50,636 bases of DNA from JANQPX01 sp051010395 (GTDB lineage Bacteria > Pseudomonadota > Alphaproteobacteria > Geminicoccales > Geminicoccaceae): NCBI GenBank assembly GCA_051010395.1, contig JBPCVQ010000524.1, positions 1-50,636 of the forward strand. The letters are read 5' to 3'. The notes under the pieces are model-generated. The model was given only the letters and a program-made list of their open reading frames with translations. It made no database searches and was not told where the DNA came from. Position numbers and translations under genes: made by a program. Below are positions 35,766 through 44,194 of this stretch, in pieces. Positions within the stretch are counted from its first letter, which is position 1. Each line of letters begins with the position of its first letter.

Positions 35766-37082
35766 ATGTTTCCTCAAGAAGTGATAAGAAAGAAGCGTGA
35801 CGGTGAGGCGCTCGATCCGGCCGAGATCTCAGCCTTCATCGAAGGCCTGACCGCAGGTGAAGTGACCGATGGCCAGGCCGCCGCCTTCGCCATGGCCGTT
35901 TTCTTCAATGGCATGCAGTCCGAGGAAACTATCGCGCTGACGCTCGCCATGCGTGACAGCGGGTCAACCCTGTCCTGGAAGGACCAGGACCTGGATGGGC
36001 CGGTGCTGGACAAGCACTCGACCGGCGGTATCGGCGACAAGGTGAGCCTGATCCTGGCGCCCCTGATCGCGGCGATCGGCGGCTATGTCCCGATGATCTC
36101 CGGTCGCGGCCTCGGCCACACCGGCGGCACCCTCGACAAACTCGACAGCATCCCCGGCTATACCACCAGGGTCGCCCTGGAGCGGTTACGCTTCGCGGTG
36201 CATGAGGCTGGCTGTGCGATCGTCGGGCAGACGGCGGAGTTGGCTCCGGCTGACGGTCGGCTTTATGCAATCCGGGATGTTACGGCGACCGTAGACATTG
36301 CGCCGATGATTGTCGCGTCCATTCTATCGAAGAAACTGGCTGCCGGCCTTTCCGGCCTGGTGATGGATGTGAAAGTCGGCTCCGGTGCGTTTTTGCCATC
36401 GATCGAAGATGCGCGGTCGCTCGCCAGCGATTTGGTCACGGTTGCTGAGGGCGCGGGACTTCCCTGCCGCGCCGTCCTGACCGACATGAACCAATGCCTC
36501 GGCCAGGCCGCAGGCAACGCTCTGGAAGTGTTCGAGGCTATTGAATTCCTCACTGGCAGGTCAAGGGAGCCGCGCCTCGCGGTCGTCACTATTGCGCTTG
36601 CGGCTCGGCTTGCGGAGCTTGGTGGTCTTGCCGAGAGCGCCGATGAGGCGAAAGCGACGCTGACCAAGGCGCTGGAGGAGGGCAGGGCAGCGGAGCGTTT
36701 CCAGAGGATGGTAACCGCGCTCGGCGGCCCGAGCGATCTGATCGATCATCCAGGAAAACACCTGCCGACGGCGCCGGTCCAGCGTCCGGCCGTCATCGGT
36801 GATGGCTTTGTTACCGCGATTGATGCTCGATTGCTTGGCCTTGCCATCATCGAGCTCGGCGGCGGGAGAACGCGGCCTGGCGATGATATCGATCCGTGCG
36901 TCGGGCTTTCCGATGTTCTCAGCATTGGTGACAAGGTCGAGAAGGATTGTCCGTTCGCGGTCGTGCATGCGCGCAGTGAGGCGGACGCTGAACGCGCGAT
37001 CGATCGGCTAAGAGCCGCGGTTACCATCGCCAAGGAAGCCGAGAACTCCAGATCGACACCCATATTGGAGGAAATTTCCTAG
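35766..37082 (+). CDS. deoA: thymidine phosphorylase
   Basis: 438 residues, full length for DeoA. FPQEVIRKKRDGEALDPAEI at the start, phosphate-binding DKHSTGGIGDKVSLILAPL, ISGRGLGHTGGTLDKLDSIP, and YAIRDVTATVDIAPMIVASI then KLAAGLSGLVMDVKVGSGAF. These match thymidine phosphorylases closely (RDVTATV, S-x-K-x-A, VMDVK.G.GAF). It releases thymine (or uracil) and deoxyribose 1-phosphate. It is the last gene of the operon, 12 nt after deoC. No clear terminator hairpin follows. Confidence 0.95.
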   Translation: MFPQEVIRKKRDGEALDPAEISAFIEGLTAGEVTDGQAAAFAMAVFFNGMQSEETIALTLAMRDSGSTLSWKDQDLDGPVLDKHSTGGIGDKVSLILAPLIAAIGGYVPMISGRGLGHTGGTLDKLDSIPGYTTRVALERLRFAVHEAGCAIVGQTAELAPADGRLYAIRDVTATVDIAPMIVASILSKKLAAGLSGLVMDVKVGSGAFLPSIEDARSLASDLVTVAEGAGLPCRAVLTDMNQCLGQAAGNALEVFEAIEFLTGRSREPRLAVVTIALAARLAELGGLAESADEAKATLTKALEEGRAAERFQRMVTALGGPSDLIDHPGKHLPTAPVQRPAVIGDGFVTAIDARLLGLAIIELGGGRTRPGDDIDPCVGLSDVLSIGDKVEKDCPFAVVHARSEADAERAIDRLRAAVTIAKEAENSRSTPILEEIS

Positions 37083-37220
37083 TTTAAATAGTTCGCATAA
37101 TATTTTGAAAATTCACGTTATTTTTCTCTTTCAGTAAAAAATTCGAACCTCTGTGGCATTTTGATGCCCGCTCGTCGGCAAACAGGTTTGAACCCGGATA
37201 CCTGTTGAAAGGAAGAGCCG

Positions 37221-39074
37221 ATGAAACGGACCGTTGCCACCTTGAGTGCCGTGAGCCTGTTGGGCCTCGCCGTCGCCTGTTCTCCTGCCGAGCACTCGGA
37301 CAAATCCGTTGCCGAAGCCGAAAAGCCCAAGTCCCCAGACAAACATGCCGCAGAAACACGGCGGCCGTCGGTCGCGCCGACATCGGCATCGGTCGTACCG
37401 ACATCGCCGTCGGTCGCACCGACATCGCCGTCGGTCGCACCGACCGTGCCGACTGAGGAGCGGCTGGAGCAGGATTTTTCAGCTCTTGTCGATCAGACGC
37501 TCCTCTCTCCAAAGGCTGTTCAGCCGCTCTCGACCATGTCGGTGGCTGATGTCGCCTTGGGTCGAGCTCATGCTCCAGGGGCGATTTCGAGTGCGGAGCA
37601 CTTTCTTTCTCGCCATCTTCCGCAAGCGGAGGATCGCGAGCGCTATGACGACGTCGATCCCAATCCGGTGAAGCTGGTGAGCGCCGAGCCGGTCTCGACC
37701 TTCTCGATCGACGTCGACACAGCATCCTACGCCAATGTCAGGCGTTTCCTGGAGGATGGCGCGCTGCCGCCTCTGGACGCGGTGCGGATCGAGGAGATGA
37801 TCAATTATTTCGATTATCAATATCCGCCGTCCGCTGACGCGGACCAGCCGTTTGCCACTGACGTGGCGCTTTTCACGTCGCCCTGGGATGCTGGCAGCCA
37901 GCTTTTGCGCATCGGCATCAAGGGAGTTGAGATCGAGGAGGACGAGCGGCCGCAGGCTAACCTGGTTTTTCTGGTGGACACATCCGGTTCCATGTCGAGC
38001 TCGGACAAGTTGCCGCTCCTGCAGCGCTCGCTCGGCATGCTGGTCGATGAGATGCGCCCGGAAGATAAGATCGCGATAGTCGCCTATGCCGGCAGCGCCG
38101 GCGTGGTGCTCGAGCCGACGCCGGGCAAAGAAAGAGCCAAGATTATGCGCGCCATCGATGGATTTCAGGCGGGCGGCAGCACGGCAGGCGGCAAGGGAAT
38201 CGATCTCGCCTACCGGCTGGCGGAAGCCAATTTCGACGAAGGGGCGGTCAACCGCGTGATCCTTGCGACCGACGGTGATTTCAATGTCGGGATCAGCGAT
38301 CCCGGCCGGCTCGAAGATTTCATCGCCGGCGAGCGCGAGAGCGGTGTCTATCTCTCGATCCTGGGCTTTGGTCGCGGCAATCTGAACGATCATCTCATGC
38401 AGAAACTCGCCCAGGCCGGTAGCGGCAATGCCAGCTATATCGACAGCCTGATGGAAGCGAGAAAAGTGCTGGTGGACGAGGCGGGCTCAACCCTGTTTCC
38501 GATCGCCGATGACGTGAAGATCCAGATCGAGTTCAATCCGGAAAAGGTCGCCGAATATCGGTTGATCGGCTATGAAACCCGCATGCTCGCGCGAGAAGAT
38601 TTCAACAACGACCAGGTCGATGCCGGCGAGATCGGCAGCGGTCACACGGTGACCGCGTTATACGAGATCACACCGGTCGACAGTGCTTCTCGCCTGGTCG
38701 ATGACCTCCGCTACGTAGTGCCGGCGACAGCCGTCAAGCCCGTCGGCGCTGCCGACGCCGACGAAATTGCCTGGCTGCGGCTTCGCTACAAGCGGCCGGG
38801 CGAGGATGAGAGCCAGTTGATCGAGCAGCCGGTGATGGCCAATGCTGCGACCGAGTTCGATCAGGCGCCGGAGGAAGCGCGTTTCGCTGCGGCCGTTGCC
38901 GCCTTCGGGCAGATCCTTCGTCAGAGCCCGCATATCGAGGATATCGACATGGAAGCGGTTCTGGAGATCGCAAAATCGGCGCGTGGCGACGATCCGTTCG
39001 GCTATCGTGCCGAATTCCTCCAGCTGGTCAGACTCGCCAAAAGTGCGCGGGCGCTGATACCGGCGCGCGGATGA
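37221..39074 (+). CDS. VWA-domain lipoprotein (YfbK-like)
   Basis: 617 residues. Lipoprotein signal LGLAVAC puts the lipidated Cys at residue 20. A Pro/Ser/Thr linker follows with four 7-residue repeats (SVAPTSP-type, residues 50-77). NPVKLVSAEPVSTFSIDVDT and ASYANVRRFLEDGALPPLDA form the family N-terminal domain. A von Willebrand A domain begins LVFLVDTSGSMSSSDKLPLL (MIDAS DxSxS near residue 253) and includes VNRVILATDGDFNVGI. The C-terminal domain ends GDDPFGYRAEFLQLVRLAKS, as in YfbK/DUF3520 proteins. The protein faces the periplasm and should bind a partner through a divalent metal. GAAAGGAAGAG precedes the ATG. Its stop overlaps the next start. Confidence 0.9.
   Translation: MKRTVATLSAVSLLGLAVACSPAEHSDKSVAEAEKPKSPDKHAAETRRPSVAPTSASVVPTSPSVAPTSPSVAPTVPTEERLEQDFSALVDQTLLSPKAVQPLSTMSVADVALGRAHAPGAISSAEHFLSRHLPQAEDRERYDDVDPNPVKLVSAEPVSTFSIDVDTASYANVRRFLEDGALPPLDAVRIEEMINYFDYQYPPSADADQPFATDVALFTSPWDAGSQLLRIGIKGVEIEEDERPQANLVFLVDTSGSMSSSDKLPLLQRSLGMLVDEMRPEDKIAIVAYAGSAGVVLEPTPGKERAKIMRAIDGFQAGGSTAGGKGIDLAYRLAEANFDEGAVNRVILATDGDFNVGISDPGRLEDFIAGERESGVYLSILGFGRGNLNDHLMQKLAQAGSGNASYIDSLMEARKVLVDEAGSTLFPIADDVKIQIEFNPEKVAEYRLIGYETRMLAREDFNNDQVDAGEIGSGHTVTALYEITPVDSASRLVDDLRYVVPATAVKPVGAADADEIAWLRLRYKRPGEDESQLIEQPVMANAATEFDQAPEEARFAAAVAAFGQILRQSPHIEDIDMEAVLEIAKSARGDDPFGYRAEFLQLVRLAKSARALIPARG
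37368..37451 (+). repeat. 21-nt tandem repeat coding SVAPTSP
   Basis: Four in-frame units of 21 nt each (last unit varied) encode a 7-residue Ser/Pro/Thr repeat just behind the lipidated Cys of the VWA lipoprotein. It is a likely flexible tether; copy number may vary between strains. Confidence 0.85.
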
Positions 39075-39718
39075 TCGAGGCAAAGCCAGAGCTCCGGATC
39101 GTCCCGACAAAGGCCTCCGACGCCGCAAGGGTTGACGAGGTCCAAGTCGACGAGGTGGCCGCTGCCACCTGGGAGGATGTGGTGCCGCGGCTTCTTCTGC
39201 TTGCGATGTCCAGGTTGAGCCGGATGACCTGGCAGGGCAGGCGGGGTTCGGTGCCGCCCGGGGCGGCTGACGCCGAAGATTTCGTCAATGATGCGATCGC
39301 CAAGACCTTGTCTGGCGTGCGTGTCTGGCGCGAGGCGAACTGTACACTTTTTCAGCATCTGGCCGGGATCGTGGTCTCGGATATCTCACATGCCGCCACC
39401 GCGGCTGAAAATCGCCTGACACTCGCCGACGACGGTCACCAGCCAGGCGGCTGGCCGCCGGATCGTGCGGACGATCGTCCTGGACAGGAGGGAGAGGCGT
39501 TGTGGCGTTCGGAACAGCGCCGGCTTCTCGGTTATCTCGCGGCTATCGATCCGATGCTTGGCCGGATGGCTGAGCTGATCCTGGTCGAGGACATCGACGC
39601 GTCAGCGGAGCTTGCCAGCCGTCTCGATGTCGCCGTGAGTGATATCGCCAACCTCAGAAAACGCATGAAGCGGGCGACCCGCGCCTTCCTTCTGGCGAAT
39701 GATGAGGGCGGGTCATGA
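39071..39718 (+). CDS. sigma factor-like protein of the VWA operon
   Basis: 215 residues; ATGA overlap with the VWA gene and ATGAG overlap with the next. PPGAADAEDFVNDAIAKTLS and RVWREANCTLFQHLAGIVVS resemble region 2 of ECF-like sigma factors (DAEDLVQEAF-like). The C-terminal SEQRRLLGYLAAIDPMLGRM, LILVEDIDASAELASRLDVA and VSDIANLRKRMKRATRAF fit region 4 with a helix-turn-helix. An N-terminal ~40-residue extension is unassigned. It probably redirects transcription under control of the membrane protein encoded next. A non-sigma DNA-binding role is possible, since the match to region 2 is partial. Confidence 0.68.
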   Translation: MIEAKPELRIVPTKASDAARVDEVQVDEVAAATWEDVVPRLLLLAMSRLSRMTWQGRRGSVPPGAADAEDFVNDAIAKTLSGVRVWREANCTLFQHLAGIVVSDISHAATAAENRLTLADDGHQPGGWPPDRADDRPGQEGEALWRSEQRRLLGYLAAIDPMLGRMAELILVEDIDASAELASRLDVAVSDIANLRKRMKRATRAFLLANDEGGS

Positions 39719-40983
39719 GGGAGGATCGAAGAGAAATCAAGGCACGCCTGGCGGCTGCACTTGACGATGCCGAGGCGATCGAGAACCGGTCGATCGAGGA
39801 GGTGCGGGCGGCGCTTGCGGACCAGGGGATTGATCCCACGGCATCGATCAAGCTTGCGCAGAAACTGGCGCGTCGCAGCGCCGCGGGCGACCCATCGGCC
39901 AGGCTCTTGCAACGGATCGAGCGGTCTGAGGCTGATGATGCCGAGATCACTGCCCTCGAAGAGGCTGAGATCGACGAGGTCAGGGCAGCTCTGCCGCTTG
40001 GCGTCGGTCGGCCGCAGCACTCCGATCATGCATCATCCGGGCAAGCTGAGGCGAAGGTCGTGCCGATCCGTGCCAGGCGGCGGTTGTCGAGATTGGGCTT
40101 AGGGGGCTCGCTGATCGGTATCGCCGCCTCAGTCCTGCTGTTCATCACCGTTCGTCCGGATCGGTTGGAGCAGGCGGATGTTCCTCCGGCCTCGATCGAG
40201 GCCAGGCCGCCCGTCGCTCCGGATGCCCAAAGCGCTGATGTGGATATCCTGCCCTCTTCGCAGACCCCGTTGCCGGAGCTTTCCCGGCTTCATGAAAAGG
40301 CATCTGCTGGGAATGCGCGAAATTCGGCCGAACTGGCCGATTTTGCCGACGTACCGGAGGCGGGTAACCGAGCCGTCCAAAGTCTCAACGAGAAGCGAGC
40401 GCAACCACTTCCTGAAAGCCGGGAACTGGTTCCAAGAGAGGAAGCGGAACTCGATCTGTCATCGGGGATGGCGACGTCGAAGGCGAAGAGACTTCAGGGT
40501 CCGCCGCTCCCCGCATCGCGGCCAGAATTCGAGGAAGGCGGGAGCACGGAGACGGCCTTGGCACAAAGATCGGTGCTAGCGCAGCCGATGGCGGCGGACG
40601 CCCCAAGTTTGCAGGATCCACCATCTGACCCAGCCGTGCTTTTGGAGCTTCTTGCCGATTTGAAAGCCATCCTGCTGGTTGACGAAGAGAGGGCGCCACC
40701 ATCCCTTCGAGCGCTCTCGAACCGCCTGCCCGAAGGCCGGCTGGCGGTGAAGCTCAAAGAGGCACAATTGCGGGCTTCCAGCGGGAAGGTGATAGCGCTG
40801 GTCGCGTTCGAACGTGATGGTGCGATCGTGGAAGCGGCGCTGGTCGAAACGCCGAGCAACCCAACGGTGCCCGATCCTTCCGCCCAAACGATCACCGGAT
40901 TTGCAGGCTTCGCCGAGGAGCCTGCAGTGCTCTTTGTTTCGGAGACATCATTCGAGTTGATCGAACTTTCGGCTGGCCGTTGA
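39715..40983 (+). CDS. single-pass membrane protein, putative anti-sigma factor
   Basis: 422 residues. A charged cytoplasmic part (1-~120: ARLAAALDDAEAIENRSIEE, ARRSAAGDPSARLLQRIERS) is followed by a basic stretch and one membrane helix at about 127-146 (LGLGGSLIGIAASVLLFITV). A long Pro/Ser/Glu-rich periplasmic linker (to ~305) leads to a C-terminal globular part with VKLKEAQLRASSGKVIALVA. No family was recognised for that domain. Topology and overlap with the sigma-like gene argue for an anti-sigma function. It closes the three-gene operon. Confidence 0.62.
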   Translation: MREDRREIKARLAAALDDAEAIENRSIEEVRAALADQGIDPTASIKLAQKLARRSAAGDPSARLLQRIERSEADDAEITALEEAEIDEVRAALPLGVGRPQHSDHASSGQAEAKVVPIRARRRLSRLGLGGSLIGIAASVLLFITVRPDRLEQADVPPASIEARPPVAPDAQSADVDILPSSQTPLPELSRLHEKASAGNARNSAELADFADVPEAGNRAVQSLNEKRAQPLPESRELVPREEAELDLSSGMATSKAKRLQGPPLPASRPEFEEGGSTETALAQRSVLAQPMAADAPSLQDPPSDPAVLLELLADLKAILLVDEERAPPSLRALSNRLPEGRLAVKLKEAQLRASSGKVIALVAFERDGAIVEAALVETPSNPTVPDPSAQTITGFAGFAEEPAVLFVSETSFELIELSAGR

Positions 40984-41121
40984 GCGCCGCCGATCTATTA
41001 TCCGGCGAAAATCAGCCCAGGTCAGCCCGTGATTGGTGGTAGGTTCGATAGGAATGATTCTCTCTGGGATCATCAAAACCTGGCCGCATACCCTGGGCCT
41101 AGGCGAACGCGGAGGGAACCA

Positions 41122-41145
41122 AATGTGGTGGTCACGCCACTAGAG
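41122..41145 (-). repeat. 24-nt stop-codon motif, copy 3 (PIMT-like gene)
   Basis: It covers the TAG stop of the methyltransferase gene. Plus-strand core: GTGGTCACGCCACTAGAG, with a GTGG/CCAC inverted repeat around TCACG. It is nearly identical to the copy at 22137-22160. Confidence 0.65.
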
Positions 41146-41940
41146 CCGCTCGCCGCCTTGCATCGGTGAGAAGCGGACGGGCATGATGCGCTTCTGGGTG
41201 AGGCGGCCATCGGTGGTGCGGCGGATGACGGTGAGGTCCTGGGCGCCGTCGGCAGGGCCTAGCGGCATGACCAGGCGGCCACCGGGCTTCAGCTGGCGGA
41301 GCAGTGGAATGGGGATGTGATCGAGTGATTCCTTGAGGATAATCGCATCGAAAGGTGCGTGTGCCGGCCAGCCTTCATAACCGTCGCCTGCCTGGATCAT
41401 GACGTTCTTGTCGCTTCGGTCCTTCAGCATGCGTGCGGCTTGATGGGCAAGCGGTTCGATCACCTCGACGCTGTAGACGTCCTTCACCAGGCGGGAGAGC
41501 AGCGCCGCGTGATAGCCGGCGCCGGTGCCCGTCTCGAAGACGGTATCATCAGGGTCGAGCTCGGCGAGATGGGTCATCAGAGCGATGAGCAGCGGGGCAG
41601 CGAGGTTCTGACCGTGGCCAATCGGCAGGGGGTGGTTGTTATAGGCGTAGGCCTTGATGTCCCCTGGTACGAAATCATGGCGCGGCACCATGCGCATGGC
41701 CTCCAGGATCCTTGGATCGATCGTCCGGATGCCGGTCTCGTCACTCAGGAGACGTACTTCCTCCTCGACGATCGTCACCATGTAGTCGCGCGCGATGACG
41801 TCCGCCGAGGCTGCGTCGGCTTGGCCACTTTGTTCGGCGGAAGCTTCCGTAGCTGTAAGCAGCATGGGCAACACCAAGCCGACGAGGATGGCGATGAGCT
41901 TGTGCTTTTGGCGATCTCGGATCGTGGATCGTTCGGGCAT
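41140..41940 (-). CDS. secreted protein-L-isoaspartate O-methyltransferase-like protein
   Basis: 266 residues with an N-terminal signal peptide (LIAILVGLVLPMLLTATEAS, cleavage after ASA near residue 35). The mature part is a PIMT-type Rossmann methyltransferase: VPRHDFVPGDIKAYAYNNHP and LPIGHGQNLAAPLLIALM (family form LPIG.GQTIS.P..VA.M), DDTVFETGTGAGYHAALLSR (AdoMet motif I, normally LEIGTGSGYQAA), VYSVEVIEPLAHQAARML, then PFDAIILKESLDHIPIPLLR and QLKPGGRLVMPLG. It should repair isoaspartyl residues using S-adenosylmethionine. Export is odd because AdoMet is cytoplasmic; the signal may be an anchor or the role may differ. Confidence 0.85.
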   Translation of the reverse strand: MPERSTIRDRQKHKLIAILVGLVLPMLLTATEASAEQSGQADAASADVIARDYMVTIVEEEVRLLSDETGIRTIDPRILEAMRMVPRHDFVPGDIKAYAYNNHPLPIGHGQNLAAPLLIALMTHLAELDPDDTVFETGTGAGYHAALLSRLVKDVYSVEVIEPLAHQAARMLKDRSDKNVMIQAGDGYEGWPAHAPFDAIILKESLDHIPIPLLRQLKPGGRLVMPLGPADGAQDLTVIRRTTDGRLTQKRIMPVRFSPMQGGERL

Positions 41941-42088
41941 GGCCTGACCTCCCCGTCGACTGCGCGCTCACTCCCCTAAGGTAGGTGCGTGAGGTCAATG
42001 TCGGCAAGGTGTCGATGCTGCAACTGTGCCGCTGATGGTCTCGGAGCCTCATCGGTTCCGATTTTCCGTGAGAATGCCACACAGTCCT
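41941..42088. other. short intergenic region upstream of the PIMT-like gene
   Basis: This stretch lies between the methyltransferase start and the IS110 relic and should contain the methyltransferase promoter. No motif was assigned. Confidence 0.35.
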
Positions 42089-42376
42089 TCACATGATTTT
42101 TTTGTCGCGGTTGATCTTACCACTTCGCCAGGGGCTGGGAGCAAAACCGGCATGGGCCGGCAGTTGACGACGATTGTTGAAGCGACGGTAAAATCCTTCC
42201 AACCAAAGGAAGCCGGCGAATTTGGGCTCAGTCGATAGCGACGTCGCCAGCCATTTGGCCAGGCTCAGTTCCAGCGAAACAAAAAGCGTGGCAAAATCAA
42301 TAGTGGCGGCGGTTTGGTCGTGGATGGTAATATCGGCGGAGGTCATTAATTGTCTCATCGATGAGTGGATCGACAA
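42089..42376 (-). pseudogene. IS110-family transposase, N and C termini joined by deletion
   Basis: The 95-codon minus-strand frame starts with SADITIHDQTAATIDFATLF and VSLELSLAKWLATSLS, the N terminus of a large IS110-family subgroup. It then passes without a frame break into FAGFLWLEGFYRRFNNRRQL and PAHAGFAPSPWRSGKINRDK, the C-terminal transposase_20 part. Roughly two thirds of the protein (about 200 codons or more) is deleted in frame. It has no catalytic core. Confidence 0.75.
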
Positions 42377-42527
42377 CCAACGCCTGCACCAGACCAGGCA
42401 CCACTCACCTCACAGGTTCTTAAGAGAGTGGCGACCTTCGCCGATGTCTTTTGACGATTGTTTAGGATTGTCTATGCTCTTTCAACAACCCGCGATATTC
42501 TCAGCCCGTCCGCACGAGGCCTGAACG

Positions 42528-43442
42528 TTGGCCGACCGCGAGCAAGAAGTCGATTGTCTGCAACCGACATTGTCGAATGTCTCTCTTTGGACCGGCTTGC
42601 AACGAGCCTTCGAACCCTATTGGCGAGGGCTCCTGCACATGCTGGACGACGGCGGTACGCTGCTTGCCGGACACATCGCCTTTGCCGGCATGTTCGCGCT
42701 GTTCCCGTTCATCATCTTTCTGACTACGCTGGCAGGCGAGGTGGGGCAGAGCGCAGCGGCACAGGATTTTGTCGAACTCGGCCTCGGTGCTTTGCCGGAC
42801 GAAGTACGCCGGGCGATCGAGCCTGCGGTGCGCGAGGTGCTCAGAGGTGGCCGCCAAGGCCTGATGACGCTTAGCATCATTGCCTCGCTCTGGGCCGTGT
42901 CGTCAGCATTCGAAGCGGCGCGCTATGCACTCAACCTCGCCTATGAGGTCAAGCAGACCCGGGCGATCTGGTGGCAGCGCCTGCAGAGCTTGTTGATGGT
43001 CCTCCTGTTCGCTGTTGGCATCATCATCGTCATGATGACGGTGGTTGCCGCTCCGATCGTCTGGACCTTGGTTGATCTTTTCGATTTCGCTCCGATCGAG
43101 TGGCGCCTGCGCTACGGAGCCATTCGCCTGATATTCTCGTCGACCCTGCTCCTTGCCCTGCTTTTGCCACTTTATATCTGGCTGCCCAACCGCCGACTAA
43201 GCGCTCTCGACGTGCTGCCGGGCGCTGTGCTCGCCGTGCTGATGCTGATCGTCGGCGCCAGCGCCTATTCCTGGTATCTACTTAATCTCGGCCGCTTTAC
43301 TGTGACCTATGGCAGCCTCGGCGGGGTCGTCGCAACCCTGCTGTTTCTCTACATCTCAGCCCTCATTTTCATTTTCGGTGCCGAGGTCAACGCGGCAAGG
43401 CTGCGGCTGCGTAAGCAGATGTCGACGGCGCTGGAACCATAA
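42528..43442 (+). CDS. YihY/BrkB-family inner membrane protein
   Basis: 304 residues from a TTG at 42528; the frame is closed by a stop just upstream at 42520, and the first ATG (42639) would remove the conserved entry. Six hydrophobic segments. Family landmarks: LLAGHIAFAGMFALFPFIIF near residue 50 and LWAVSSAFEAARYALNLAYE near 130, then LPNRRLSALDVLPGAVLAVL and YGSLGGVVATLLFLYISALI with FGAEVNA at the end. Members are often called ribonuclease BN-like, but that activity is not supported for them. Function unknown. It stands alone after an IS relic. Confidence 0.85.
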   Translation: MADREQEVDCLQPTLSNVSLWTGLQRAFEPYWRGLLHMLDDGGTLLAGHIAFAGMFALFPFIIFLTTLAGEVGQSAAAQDFVELGLGALPDEVRRAIEPAVREVLRGGRQGLMTLSIIASLWAVSSAFEAARYALNLAYEVKQTRAIWWQRLQSLLMVLLFAVGIIIVMMTVVAAPIVWTLVDLFDFAPIEWRLRYGAIRLIFSSTLLLALLLPLYIWLPNRRLSALDVLPGAVLAVLMLIVGASAYSWYLLNLGRFTVTYGSLGGVVATLLFLYISALIFIFGAEVNAARLRLRKQMSTALEP

Positions 43443-44194
43443 GCTCGTCGAACGGTAATCGATTGCCCTGATCCTGTCGGTTTGTCACTGGCCGCCACCC
43501 AGCTTCCCCTACCAGCCCGTTGACCAAGTCTGCCTTAGGTGTTGGTTTGACAGCCATTTATCCACGCTGCACGATCGCCCTTCGCTGCCGCCGAGGCGCG
43601 AACGTGCCGGATCATTCCTGGCTGTCGAAAACGCTTGCGCCTGCCGCTGGAAGGGCACGAGGCAGTGTTCGCCTGGGTGTTGATGCGTCTGGGCGAGCAG
43701 GGGCTGGACAAGGCGAGATCGGGCAAGAGGCTTGCCAACGAGGACTGGGCAAGCTTGATTTCGATGAGGCAAAGAAGCTTCCCAACCTTGCTCTTGAGGC
43801 TTATCGGGAGATACTCAGCGCGCTCCAACGTGGGGAGTGCTGAGACATTAAGCTGTATGATGGCTTTGGTCCGCCTTTTTGCCTGTCGGGCCAACATCGC
43901 TTGAGTCTGTATCCTGAACGAGCGTTGCGGCAGAAAAATGGCGGATAGCCTCCGGCTCGCGCGATCTCTCGCCGGACCTTCCCGCGGATCTCCAAATGAG
44001 GCCAAGCCGCTGCCCGTAGAAGATCATGCCGGCCGGAAGTTAAATTGACGATCCGCCATGAAATTGTAAAGACAGGTCAACAATGTGTTTCCTTGGCAGG
44101 CATTCCCTTGGCCTAGAATAAAGCGTCAATTACCCAAAAATTAACAAAACCTTGGGGTAAATTTTAAGATCAGACAGCATGAAGGAAGAAGGAT
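43443..44194. other. gene-poor region, nothing recognised
   Basis: Several short overlapping frames on both strands (43500-44000) show no family resemblance. 44080-44180 is A/T-rich and may carry the promoter for the possible gene at 44195. The region may be decayed DNA. Confidence 0.4.

Noticed and set aside
37479..38393. 304-codon minus-strand frame inside the VWA gene
   Set aside because: Antisense shadow of a protein with lipobox and MIDAS motif; no family resemblance.
43520..43904. Overlapping frames of about 90-107 codons on both strands near 43.5-43.9 kb
   Set aside because: None has a convincing start site or family resemblance, and several overlap each other; left as a gene-poor region.
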